A stretch of 64,000 bases of DNA from Candidula unifasciata (lineage: Eukaryota; Mollusca; Gastropoda; Stylommatophora; Geomitridae). Both the position numbers and the translations under genes were made by a program. The notes below the pieces were generated by a model. The model saw only the letters and a list, made by a program, of their open reading frames with translations, ran no database searches and was not told where the DNA came from. Positions 32,426 through 43,539 of the stretch are shown piece after piece; within the stretch, counting starts at the first letter, position 1; every line of letters starts with the position of its first letter. The stretch is from positions 124,001 to 188,000 of the forward strand of contig CAJHNH020002669.1 of NCBI GenBank assembly GCA_905116865.2, given 5' to 3'.

Positions 32426-34000
32426 GGCAGTAACCGTGCTTTGGGGCCTCCGGACTACGTGTCAGGAGAGATTGGGGCCTCACAACATAATATTACCACA
32501 GACAGCAGTGCGTGCACAAATCTACAAACTCCCGCGTGGAGACAGCGCACAGTTCATTATGATGATGATTACTATAACAAGTGAGAGTTTTCAAATTAGA
32601 AAAATACATACAACTGTTTAGTGTGTCGATGTTTGGGATATGAACAGTTTTTGGTAATTTGGTGGGTTAACTTCATTCTCTGCGCTTACTTCCATCAATG
32701 AACACAATAGTTCTTGATTCAACACAATACAGGACCAGTCAAGAGCGATAATCCAAGAAACAAACAGTGATTAGCTCCCCCAGCCTGATTAGGTTATTGT
32801 CCTCGCTGTAAATAGTCTTGTGTTACGTCTGCTTAGGTTGAGCAGCCCAGTTCTCTTCTGTGTACGAAACCTTATTGTGACAGCTCAGCCGGTGTCGGGT
32901 ACAATAGTTACCCACATTTATTACAGCGGGGCGGTGACGGCTTTCTATTTAAATGCCATAGAATTAACTTGGGCTTGTGTTCAGAGTATTTGTTCGAGCC
33001 AACTTTATTGATTATTGTGTTCACCTTTCTTCTAGTCCATGTAACCGGCTAAATAGATAAGTGAAGTACCTTCTCACACAGTAGCGGCTAGCTACAATAG
33101 GTCTCCAGCACTGTCTCACAACGTGGCTGTACATTCTCACACACTGATGCTCGTCCATCACTTGATGTTTATACTTCCACTTACAGTCTATATCTCTCTT
33201 TCTCCCCCCCCCCACACACACACACTCGCTCGCCAACATTCAACCGTATTAGAGTTTCATGTATTTGAATAGCTTCTTCTTCAGCATTCCGAGTCGCCTT
33301 GAGTTCATTGCTGCAGACATCACTCCCCTCCATTCAGCTCTCCTTGTCGGCCTTCTCTTTCCATTTGCTGATACCAAGTATTTGTAGATCTGTCCGGACA
33401 TTATCTCTTCATTGTTTTCTTGTGGGCTACCACCATTCAGCACCCTTGTGTACACCGCCTGGTGTATTTGATTATGAGTGAAATATTTCACGCCTTATCT
33501 CAGTTTGCTTACTTATTTTACTAACGTTTGCTTCTCACATGTTCCTGAGAACCCCTGTATTGATTTGTTTTTAAACTAGACATTTTCTTCCGCGTGTCTC
33601 TTCGATTCACGTTCCGATTTGTGAGAGCTCCTGGCCTGCACGGGGCTGTGGTTTACACGAGGATATAACTTATATGGGGGTTGAACAGGGTATCTGCGGA
33701 TTTCTCCTGTTGGCTTAGCATCCACAACGAGATTGTTGCCATCGTAGGGTGATCAGGTTGTAGCTGGCGTGAAAGAACAGAAATGTAAGGCACCGGGGTT
33801 TTTAATTGTGTATATTGTCTAGGTCTGTGCGCCACACAGTAGAGTCGAGCATATATAGCATTTAACAAACCCCCGCCCCCACAGACACTCACACTATATA
33901 ATCTATTCATGTCGTCCCCAAGCCTTTCTCTTAATAAACATAAAACATTTTAGAATAAGTTGGGGACACTAAATGTTGTACACTTCAATTGAAGATAACT
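32426..34000. other. Unassigned intronic stretch
   Basis: No gene seen. 33250-33490 on the minus strand has an 80-residue basic ORF (GKRRPTRRAEW) that might be LINE tail debris. 33205-33230 holds a short C run and (CA)n. Confidence 0.4.
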
Positions 34001-34080
34001 AAACCGTCGTGAATATGCTGATGACACAGTGTTACTAGCAGAAAGTACAACCCGTGTCAAGATTGGCATTGTCAGCCATA
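34000..34080 (+). mobile_element. Reverse-transcriptase fragment with YADD motif
   Basis: Plus strand reads EYADDTVLLAESTTRVKIG, the catalytic YADD box of a non-LTR RT. Nothing longer is preserved. Confidence 0.65.
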
Positions 34081-34390
34081 AATCTGTTAAATCTACTACT
34101 AGCGGATAAATGGAGAGGTGATCAGTGACACGCAGAATTTGAGTTCAGAGACCTCGTGAAACGATCCAAATATATGGAAAAGACCCATTTCCCTCCACAC
34201 ACACAGATATAGATCACTGTCAGCATGTCCCACAGTCTTTTGGACCTCTTCTCAGCATTATCAGACTAAGTCCCGAATGTCATGTCAGGACGCTCTCAAG
34301 ATATGTCCCACAGTCAGGACGGTTCTCAGGGGGGGGGGGGGTGCATCGAACAAGTTTGGTAATCATTGCTTTCCATAGTTTACATATATT

Positions 34391-37075
34391 CAGGACGCTC
34401 TCAGCATGGCCCACAGTCAGGACATGCCCACAGTCTCAGCATGTCCCACAGTCAGGACGCTGTCAGCATGTCCCACAGTCAGGTCGCTGTCAGCATGTCC
34501 CACAGTCAGGACGCTCTCAGCATGTCCCACAGTCAGGTCGCTGTCAGCATGTCCCACAGTCAGGACGCTCTCAGCATGTCCCACAGTCAGGACGCTCTCA
34601 GCACGTCCCACAGTCAGGACGCTCTCAGCATGTCCCACAGTCAGGACGCTCTCAGCATGTCCCACAGTCAGGACGCTCTCAGCATGTCCCACAGTCAGGA
34701 CGCTCTCAGCATGTCCCACAGTCAGGACGCTCTCAGCATGTCCCACAGTCAGGACGCTCTCAGCATGGCCCACAGTCAGGACGCTCTCAGCATGGCCCAC
34801 AGTCAGGACGCTCTCAGCATGTCCCACAGTCAGGTCGCTGTCAGCATGGCCCACAGTCAGGACGCTCTCAGCATGTCCCACAGTCAGGACGCTCTCAGCA
34901 TGTCCCACAGTCAGGTCGCTGTCAGCATGTCCCACAGCAGGACGCTCCCACAGTCAGGACGCTCTCAGCATGTCCCACAGTCAGGACGCTCTCAGCATGT
35001 CCCACAGTCAGGTCGCTGTCAGCATGTCCCACAGTCAGGACGCTCTCAACATGTCCCACAGTCAGGACGCCCTCAGCATGGCCCACAGTCAGGACGCCCT
35101 CAGCATGGCCCACAGTCAGGACGCTCTCAGCATGTCCCACAGTCAGGTCGCTGTCAGCATGGCCCACAGTCAGGACACTCTCAACATGTCCCACAGTCAG
35201 GTCGCTGTCAGCATGTCCCACAGTCAGGTCGCTGTCAGCATGTCCCACAGTCAGGTCGCTGTCAGCATGGCCCACAATCAGGTCGCTGTCAGCATGTCCC
35301 ACAGTCAGGACGCTCTCAACATGTCCCACAGTCAGGACGCCCCCAGCATGGCCCACAGTCAGGACGCTCTCAGCATGTCCCACAGTCAGGACGCTCTCAG
35401 CATGTCCCACAGTCAGGACGCTCTCAGCATGTCCCACAGTCAGGTCGCTGTCAGCATGGCCCACAGTCAGGACGCTCTCAGCATGTCCCACAGTCAGGAC
35501 GCTCTCAGCATGTCCCACAGTCAGGACGCTCTCAGCATGTCCCACAGTCAGGACGCTCTCAGCATGTCCCACAGTCAGGACGCTCTCAGCATGTCCCACA
35601 GTCAGGACGCTCTGAGCACGTCCCACAGTCAGGACGCTCTCAGCATGTCCCACAGTCAGGACGCTCTCAGCATGTCCCACAGTCAGGACGCTCTCAGCAT
35701 GTCCCACAGTCAGGACGCTCTCAGCATGTCCCACAGTCAGGACGCTCTCAGCATGTCCCACAGTCAGGACGCTCTCAGCATGGCCCACAGTCAGGACGCT
35801 CTCAGCACGGCCCACAGTCAGGACGCTCTCAGCATGTCCCACAGTCAGGACGCTCTCAGCATGGCCCACAGTCAGGACGCTCTCAGCATGGCCCACAATC
35901 AGGACGCTCTCAGCATGACGCTCTCAGCCCACAGTCAGGACGCTCTCAGCATGGCCCACAGTCAGGACGCTCTCAGCATGGCCCACAGTCAGGACGCTCT
36001 CAGCATGTCCCACAGTCAGGACGCTCTCAGCATGGCCCACAGTCAGGACGCTCTCAGCACGGCCCACAGTCAGGACGCTCTCAGCATGGCCCACAGTCAG
36101 GACGCTCTCAGCATGGCCCACAGTCAGGACGCTCTCAGCATGTCCCACAGTCAGGACGCTCTCAGCATGTCCCACAGTCAGGACGCTCTCAGCATGTCCC
36201 ACAGTCAGGACGCTATCAGCATGGCCCACAGTCAGGTCGCTGTCAGCATGTCCCACAGTCAGGTCGCTGTCAGCATGTCCCACAGTCAGGACGCTCTCAG
36301 CATGTCCCACAGTCAGGACGCACTGGGCATGGCCCACAGTCAGGACGCTCTCAACATGCCCCACAGTCAGGACGCTCTCGGCATGTTCCACAGTCAGGAC
36401 GCTGTCAGCATGGCCCACAGTCAGGACGCTCTCAGCACGTCCCACAGTCAGGACGCTGTCAGCATGTCCCACAGTCAGGACGCTGTCAGCACGTCCCACA
36501 GTCAGGACGCTGTCAGCACGTCCCACAGTCAGGACGCTCTCAGCACGTCCCACAGTCAGGACGCTGTCAGCATGTCCCACAGTCAGGACGCTCTCAGCAT
36601 GTCCCACAGTCAGGACGCTCTCAGCATGTCCCACAGTCAGGACGCTCTCAGCATGTCCCACAGTCAGGACGCTCTCAGCATGTCCCACAGTCAGGACGCT
36701 CTCAGCATGTCCCACAGTCAGGACGCTCTCAGCATGTCCCACAGTCAGGACGCTGTCAGCATGTCCCACAGTCAGGACGCTCTCAGCATGTCCCACAGTC
36801 AGGACGCTCTCAACATGTCCCACAGTCAGGACGCTCTCAGCATGTCCCACAGTCAGGACGCTGTCAGCATGTCCCACAGTCAGGACGCTCTCAGCATGTC
36901 CCACAGTCAGGACGCTCTCAACATGTCCCACAGTCAGGACGCTCTCAGCATGTCCCACAGTCAGGACGCACTGGGCATGGCCCACAGTCAGGACGCTCTC
37001 AACATGTCCCACAGTCAGGACGCTCTCGGCATGTTCCACAGTCAGGTCGTTTTCAGCATGTCCCACAGTCAGGTC
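34391..37075. repeat. 27-bp satellite array, about 100 units (2.7 kb)
   Basis: Units read CAGTCAGGACGCTCTCAGCA plus TGTCCCA, with common variants GTCGCTGTCAG, TGGCCCA and CACGTCCCA. A few outlying units lie at 34275-34335. The 27-bp period is nine codons and the unit has no stop in most frames, giving spurious ORFs of up to 921 residues. It lies inside EHD intron 1. Confidence 0.98.
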
Positions 37076-37419
37076 GCTGGATCGGTTGCCAGCTCTCCTG
37101 ATTCATGCATTGTCCTCCTCGATCGATCGGTTTGTCTCGTCCTGGCCGCTACTTTAAGATTTACTTCCTGAGATCGCCTCACTAACGATGTAAATCCCAG
37201 ATACCATGTTCAGCCTGAAACCCTTTCAGTGCCAGAAGGTTGTAGCTAATGTCTGATTGACGTAATAAAGATAGCAGCAACATTCTAGGTGTACTACATC
37301 CACAGGGCCTGAATGCACAAGCCATGTAGAGACAAATGTGTTCTTTGGGTGCTCGAGTGTACCGCGACCAGACAGTATACTTGATGAGGTCCTAAGCTAG
37401 ATAAAGCTCAGAGTCCCCT

Positions 37420-38483
37420 TCCGTGGTAATTGCTCCAGGCAATCTTCCATGGTAATTACACCAGGCAATCTTCCATGGTAATTACACCAGACAATCTCCC
37501 ATGGTAATTACAACAGGCAATCTTCCATGGTAATTACACCAGACAATCTTCCATGGTAATCACACCAGACAATCTTTTATGGTAATCACACCAGGCAATC
37601 TTCCATGGTAATTACACCAGACAATCTTCCATGGTAATCACACCAGACAATCTTCCATGGTAATTACACCAGACAATCTTCCATGGTAATTACACCAGAC
37701 AATCTTCCATGGTAATTACACCAATCTTCCATGGTAATTACACCAGGCAATCTTCCATGGTAATTACACCAGACAATCTTCCATGGTAATCACACCAGAC
37801 AATCTTCCATGGTAATTACACCAGACAATCTCCCATGGTAATTACAACAGGCAATCTTCCATGGTAATTACACCAGACAATCTTCCATGGTAACCACACC
37901 AGACAATTTTCCATGGTAATTACACCAGACAATCTCCCATGGTAATTACAACAGGCAATCTTCCATGGTAATTACACCAGACAATCTTCCATGGTAATCA
38001 CACCAGGCAATCTTCCATGGTAATTACACCAGACAATCTTCCATGGTAATCACACCAGGCAATCTTCCATGGTAATTACACCAGACAATCTTCCATGGTA
38101 ATTACACCAGGCAATCTTCCATGGTAATTACACCAGGCAATCTTCCATGGTAATTACAACAGGCAATCTTCCATGGTAATTACAACAGGCAATCTTCCAT
38201 GGTAATTACAACAGGCAATCTTCCATGGTAATTACACCAGACAATCTTCCATGATAATTACAACAGACAATCTTCCATGATAATCACACCAGGCAATCTT
38301 CCATGGTAATTACACCAGGCAATCTTCCATGGTAATTACAACAGACAATCTTCCATGGTAATCACACCAGGCAATCTTCCATGGTAATTACAACAGACAA
38401 TCTTCCATGGTAATTACACCAGGCAATCTTCCATGGTAATTACACCGGACAATCTTCCATGGTAATTACACCAGGCAATCTTA
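37420..38483. repeat. 26-bp satellite array, about 41 units
   Basis: Units read TTCCATGGTAATTACACCAG plus ACAATC, with GGCAATC, ACAACAG and TAATCAC variants. Begins 345 bp after the 27-bp array. Confidence 0.97.
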
Positions 38484-38720
38484 GACAATTATAAAATAAA
38501 TAAGTTAAAAGGCAGAAGTTGACGCATATCAAGCTGATTATTATATTCAGTTTAAACAGGCTGCAAGTTAGAATAAATAAAACCCTGAGAAAATGTACCC
38601 ACAAGAATATTAAAAAAAAATTGTAACATCTCTGGGGAATTAATAAAAACAAGTATTGAATTGAAAGAAAATTGCAGTTGTGGAGAAAAATATATATTTA
38701 TTTTATAATGTCCCCTAAAT

Positions 38721-38934
38721 CAGGGCTATTCAGCTTAGTTTATTCAGGGATCGAAATGCTGAACGTCACGGGTCAGAAGTCCGAGTCCTCGCTTAGGCAG
38801 ATCATTAATACAATACAATTTAGCAATGATCAGGGTACCACTTGCTGGAGCTCCGGGTACAACTTGCTAGAGTTCCTGGTACCACTTGCTGGGCCTCCGC
38901 GTGCCAAATGCGGACCGCCAGTTGAAAAGCCCTG
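38721..38934. mobile_element. Possible 214-bp hAT-like MITE
   Basis: The left end CAGGGCTATTCAGCTTAG and the reversed right end CAGGGCTTTTCAACTGG form imperfect terminal inverted repeats of hAT type. Flanking octamers match at only about half of the positions. Inside are three units of about 24 bp with TACCACTTGCTGG. Confidence 0.5.
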
Positions 38935-39568
38935 CCTGAAGCTGTAGCTTAGTTATCGTGTAGCTAAATCCAGCACTTGGCTACACTGTAAACATCTGAA
39001 ACAGATATATTAGTATAACCCCTAAAATATGTGTGGTCGTGTGTTCCCACTAGGCAGCGTCGTCTAGGCAAGATTTAGTTGTTATCGTCTGCAACTTTGC
39101 ATGCACGGTATGTCTGGACAATTATTATTGGTTCATTTCCCGCGGTCTGACAGAGTGTTTTCCTTCCATTGCGCCTTGTTGTTTGCTAACATGTGGCTGT
39201 ATTATGACCTGATCGGCAATTAGGTCATCTGATGCTGCAGAGTAAAGGACATTCTTTGTCACGATGTTTCACTGCCAGACTTGGGTTGTCGGTCTCACTT
39301 ATTCTGTTCTTTTCAAGAATATTTCGCTGCAGTTCGACTGTAGTCTTCACCAGGCTTTGTCCTCACCAGAAATTTAACTGTAAATATCAAGGTAGTCCCG
39401 CCAATGGAATGTCGTAGGTTTGAGGCATATCTTGTTATACACACGCCTCAAAGTCATTATACAACCCCGTTTCCTGCGATTGGCATTCTCTGAATGTGTT
39501 TCCAAAAATGTAACATGACGGCGGCGTCGTCATCTACCATCTCCCCATTGAAAATAGACTGAATAAGT
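38935..39568. other. Unassigned intronic stretch
   Basis: Nothing recognised. Confidence 0.45.
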
Positions 39569-39569
39569 T

Positions 39570-39690
39570 TGGAATTGGCATTACTGCACTGGGCATTCCC
39601 ATACCTGCACCATTACCCTCTTGAGCAGCCAACGAAGAGCGCCTATGTTGATGGTGCCCGTTATGTGGTGACGTCAGCAACGGGTGCCCA
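39570..39690 (-). mobile_element. LINE family L5 3-prime fragment
   Basis: The minus strand gives GTINIGALRWLLKRVMVQVW then ECP, matching the 7500-7640 end. Confidence 0.6.
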
Positions 39691-39869
39691 GGCACCACCC
39701 ACTTCTCATGTGCGTGTACCTTTTCAGTCAAATGTTCAGTTTGTGGTCAGAGAAGAAGATGCCACGGGCCGTGTTGCATGACCAGTGTTGTACGGTCGGC
39801 TCCTTGTACTTTTGTAAACTCCACACCGCTGTGATCAGCCCGTAACTTCCGACTTAACCATGTTCGCCC

Positions 39870-39937
<68 letters not shown>
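39870..39937. repeat. (TA)n microsatellite, about 33 dinucleotides
   Basis: Uninterrupted TA repeat. Confidence 0.97.
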
Positions 39938-39939
<2 letters not shown>

Positions 39940-39940
<1 letters not shown>

Positions 39941-41165
39941 AACTGTCCGTATCAAGTTTGTCACGTCATCATCAATCTTCGCTCTTCCCCTCAGTTTGTG
40001 GGATGCTGGGGAAGAGGAGGATGGGCAAAGGAGACAATAAAATTATTTGCAGATGTTAAAAGCATGTGATATGCAAGTGATGTCAGAGATGATCTTGCAG
40101 TTCCGTGCAATATTTGTGGGTGTCTTGTCTTAACGCCAGCGGTAATTCCCTGTAGCCGAAAATAGCACTATCATCTGGAAAGACAGAAAGGTGCTTCACT
40201 ATCCAACAACACACCGAGCCATACACGCACAGAGCACACACACATTACATCTTTATTACATGAGTACGGTATTACAAAATAGCAGTTGAGTTCCGAGACG
40301 GTGAGCACCCTCATCCGAAACTAGGCCTGGGCTGCTTTACACGTCACACACTCCCGCCTGTGCACGTTTGCATGGATAAACAGCTGGGTCCGAACTCACG
40401 TCACCTCGGATACGCTCTTTCTACCTTGCCATCGGACCCCTAAACCGTGTGTCTGTAGTACAGGAGTTCACGCAATCTAGGGATTTGCCGGTGTCTTGAA
40501 ATTCAGCTGGCTGACCTCTGGGTCACTCAGATACAAACATATGACGTCACATGCCTTATCGTCTATACACAGTCTCATACTCTTCCCGTAGGACGATGAC
40601 AGGTGCCAGCAAGATAAGTCAAAGATCGCTGTTTGAGAACCGCTGAGATATGCACGTGATATTGCCTCTCCCCCTCACTCCTTCTCCGAATCCATTGTTA
40701 GACTAACAACCATTTGAGTCCATGAATATCCCCAGGTGTCACAGATGTTAGCTATACAGGCATTGATCAGGCACCTGCCTAGAGCATTTCTCATTTACAT
40801 ATTAGTTGTGTTTCATGGGCAGTCAGACAGACGTTAGGAGCAGCCACAGTTTCACTGAAACACTGGTATCATTGTACAAGCCCACTGGCTGCCTCACTGT
40901 ATAGATAGATCATTGATTGCACCAGCAAGCACGGGCACAAAAACCCATTGTGTTGTTTCTTGGTCAAGTTGATGATTTGGTTCATCAAAATCGGGGAGGG
41001 GCTAACCGTGCAGAAAAAGTCGGATGTGTCGACCGACAAGCGCAGCTGTCGCAGCCATGTTGTAAACGGGCACAACGCATTTAATCTTCGCATGAACGCA
41101 GAAGACAAAGTTTACCATAGTTGTTGATCTTTTTTTTGTTCATCTAATTTGTTGGTCGTATTCAG
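39940..41165. other. Unassigned intronic stretch
   Basis: No gene seen. GTTTGAGAACCGCTG at about 40630-40645 resembles a hAT right end, but no partner was located. Confidence 0.45.
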
Positions 41166-41169
41166 TCAA

Positions 41170-41265
41170 GTGAGGAGCGGCTGGCCGAACGATTAGAACA
41201 CTGGGCTCTCAAGCAAGAGACTCAGGTTCGACTCCTCAGTAAGGTTGGGGATTTTTTCTGGGGAG
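41170..41265 (+). repeat. tRNA-like SINE head (Leu-like)
   Basis: GGCTGGCCGAACGATTAGAA, GGGCTCTCAAGCAAGAGACT and CAGGTTCGACTCCTCAG carry box A and box B like elements. There is no acceptor-stem pairing that I can confirm, and a poly-G run follows, so I call it a SINE relic rather than a tRNA gene. Confidence 0.45.
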
Positions 41266-41710
41266 GGGGGGGGGGAATAAAATCCTCACTGCGCAGTCTG
41301 TGGCGACAGCACTAGACATGCGGCCGTAAATCCTCAGGTCAAATACCCCCACCCCGCCTACACCGCAAAATGTTAAAATACAGGCAGTAATTGGCAATTG
41401 TTTGTATTCAACCAAGTTATTAATCTTCTTTTTCATGTAATTTGTTAGTCTTATTCATCAAAGGTGTTGGTCTTGTTCATCCAGTTAAAAAATTTTTTTT
41501 TACCTAGTTCAGCTATAACCATTTTTATTTGATGTTTTGTTGTTGTTATTGTTTTAAACTGAAATGCATTGTGGGAAGCCTGGACACCAGAGTTTTTGTG
41601 TAGAGAGAACAATGGTGAGAAATGATTGTCGTGTAATTTAAGTGTTACTTACAGATTCACAGACTTTATATGTCTCTGTCATGTATTACTACTTTGTGTC
41701 AGTCCTATCA
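41266..41710. other. Unassigned intronic stretch
   Basis: AT-rich, nothing recognised. Confidence 0.4.
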
Positions 41711-41711
41711 T

Positions 41712-41950
41712 CATCATCATCATGTCGTAGAACGTCGCTCTCATCATGGTCTGCCTGAAAGAAACTCAGTCCCTGGCCTCATGTACTTTCATATTCAGTC
41801 CTAGTCACTTGTCATATACCCATCTTCATGTTAGTCGACCCCTGCCCCTCCTTCCTGGTACCATGCCTTCTGTTATTATTTTTTTCCAATCCGCCATGAT
41901 ACTTGACATGACCAAAATATTTCAGCTTCCGAGACAAGATGCTGTTTATT
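41712..41950 (-). mobile_element. LINE family L1 tail, right portion (interrupted copy)
   Basis: (CAT)n start, AACGTCGCTCTCATCATGGT, GTACTTTCATATTCAGTC, GACCCCTGCCCCTCCTTCCT and AAGATGCTGTTTATT. Colinear with 1604-1870. It breaks at 41950 and resumes at 42247. Confidence 0.82.
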
Positions 41951-42246
41951 TCTCAGGGAAAGATAAAAAAACAGAACGAAAAGTATATCAGCGAGCTTCA
42001 AAATATAACAAACATAAACAAAACGTGAACGCTATGGAGCATTCTTCGGCACATACATAGATTAGACAATACTACACAAAGACACAATTTCACTTATTTT
42101 TGTATCTCGTGGCAGCCAGGTTGATGTCAAGACAATAGTCTTGCAAGGTACGTGGGGTCGGGAAAATAAATATCCAGGGATATTTCACAGGGCCGTCACT
42201 CGAGAATAAGATGAAACTGTGTAGGCAGTTCAGCCCCCTGGGATTT
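41951..42246. mobile_element. 296-bp insertion within the L1 copy, unclassified
   Basis: It separates GCTGTTTATT from TTTATTAGCCAATCTTCC, which are continuous in other L1 copies. TTTATT is present on both sides (41945-41950 and 42247-42252). Its ends TCTCAGGG and CCCTGGGA are short imperfect inverted repeats. No coding capacity. Confidence 0.6.
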
Positions 42247-42300
42247 TTTATTAGCCAATCTTCCTTGATGTTTAGATGTTTTAAAATGCTAAGTCCTATA
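42247..42300 (-). mobile_element. LINE family L1 tail, left portion
   Basis: TTTATTAGCCAATCTTCCTT then GATGTTTAGATGTTTTAAAA continues the copy at 41712-41950. Confidence 0.75.
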
Positions 42301-42884
42301 CATAATATTGTAATATAGTAATTTCAGAGTCGTTAAATTTTTGCTTGTGTTGTGTTTTGTTACTTGGCATACTTTTGTTGATAAAGGCTGACTGCCACAA
42401 CATCCTCTGTTTGTTCACTGTATTTGTTTTTCTCAAGCTGAAGACTGACAGAACTATTGATGAAGTGACAATCTGTAGGATCTGAACACAGAATACAACT
42501 GGCTCATAAACAAACAGCTTCATGTCTCAGAAGGCTCAACATTTAACACACATGTGGCAATTTGCTTGGAGATTACATTTATCCTTTTTTGAAATTTCTA
42601 CCTGAAGATTTCTGTGTGTTGCTTGTTCTGTTTGTATCATTTTCTGATCTACTGTGTGTGGTTGTTACATATTTTATGACAGCTTGTGCTAAATATCTTC
42701 ATGGTTGAATAGTCACATGTCGACTGCCTAGGGAATCTGAGGTGTTGGTGAGGTATCTCACCTTTAACCAGAGCAACAAAATATGTTTTGGTATAAGACA
42801 AGACAGAACAGAAGTAGAATATTTATTTTGTTGTCAAAACAACACAAGACAAAATAGTATAATATTTGTTTTGTCATAAAAGCA
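42301..42884. other. Unassigned intronic stretch
   Basis: Nothing recognised apart from a short partial duplication of AAGACAGAACAGAAGTAGAAT/ACAAGACAAAATAGTATAAT around 42796-42870. Confidence 0.4.
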
Positions 42885-43090
42885 CATGGAAGGTCGTTGG
42901 TTCATGTCCCTTTCTTCTTCAGAAATGACATTGACTTTCATGTCGACCCAGCCTTAAATAAAGTCGTGGGAGGTAAAGGTGGCTGGCATGATTTTCGCTG
43001 CATCACACACTGAGTGCTATTTGGTCTACACAATATAGGTCACTAATACCCAATACGTCTGAAAAGGTGGGGAAAGCCCTTCACTTTTAC
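42885..43090 (+). repeat. SINE-C copy, body
   Basis: GAAGGTCGTTGGTTCATGTC, GTCGACCCAGCCTTAAATAA, GGCTGGCATGATTTTCGCTG and AATATAGGTCACTAATACCC. Confidence 0.8.
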
Positions 43091-43094
43091 TGAT

Positions 43095-43275
43095 GCCTTA
43101 TCATCATCACGTAGCAGGTCCTTTGCAAAACGTCGCTCTCACCATGGTCGGCCTCAAAGAAACTCTGTCTCTCGCCATCTCTCCCACCTCATGTACTTTC
43201 ATACTCAAGCAGTCACTTAAATCCTGTGCCCAGCTTCGTGTTGGTCGGCCCCTGCCCCTCCTTCCTGTAACTGAC
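43095..43275 (-). mobile_element. LINE family L1 3-prime end
   Basis: CATCATCACGTAGCAGGTCC, AACGTCGCTCTCACCATGGT and GTCGGCCCCTGCCCCTCCTT, ending about 50 bp before EHD exon 2. Confidence 0.82.
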
Positions 43276-43324
43276 GCCTACTATGTGAAATTGTAACACT
43301 CTCAGCATGCTTGTGTTTCTGCAG

Positions 43325-43528
43325 GTACATGCCTACATCATCTCCCACATCAGGAAGGAAATGCCGGCCATGTTTGGCAAGGACTCCAAGAAGAAAGATC
43401 TCATCAACAAACTGCCGGAGATATTTGCTCAGTTGCAGCGGGAGCACCAGATCTCACCTGGTGACTTCCCTAACCTCAAGCACATGCAGGAACAACTGCA
43501 GCATCAGGACTTCAACAAATTTAACCTG
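43325..43528 (+). CDS. EHD (EHD1/3, RME-1/Past1 ortholog): EHD-family ATPase, coding exon 2 of 3
   Basis: This exon encodes residues 306-373, beginning VHAYIISHIRKEMP and including KDSKKKDLINKLPEIF, REHQISPGDFP and the segment ending KFNL. It is the second half of the helical domain that packs on the G domain and contributes to membrane contact. The acceptor is a pyrimidine-rich stretch ending TTTCTGCAG, and the donor is CTG followed by GTAAAA. Both boundaries are phase 0. The upstream ATG at 43307 and the long open frame past 43528 into the pyrimidine tract are not coding. The exon lies 22.1 kb downstream of exon 1. Confidence 0.96.
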
Positions 43529-43539
43529 GTAAAAACCTT

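Larger units (their letters stand above)
21224..43324 (+). other. EHD intron 1 (22.1 kb)
   Basis: A GT-AG intron between phase-0 exons, defined by homology on both sides. It carries LINE tails, SINEs, a hAT-like element, and 30-, 63-, 45-, 27- and 26-bp tandem arrays that together occupy about 5 kb. No further EHD exon is needed, because residue 305 joins 306 without a gap relative to the family. An alternative exon cannot be excluded by reading alone. Confidence 0.9.

Noticed and set aside
34366..37171. Overlapping ORFs of 911 and 921 residues and long minus-strand ORFs
   Set aside because: They are translations of the 27-bp satellite, open because 27 is a multiple of three. They lie in an intron, and several frames are open at once.
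37420..38483. A CRISPR-like array (also considered for the other arrays)
   Set aside because: Units are contiguous with no unique spacers. The context is a eukaryotic intron.
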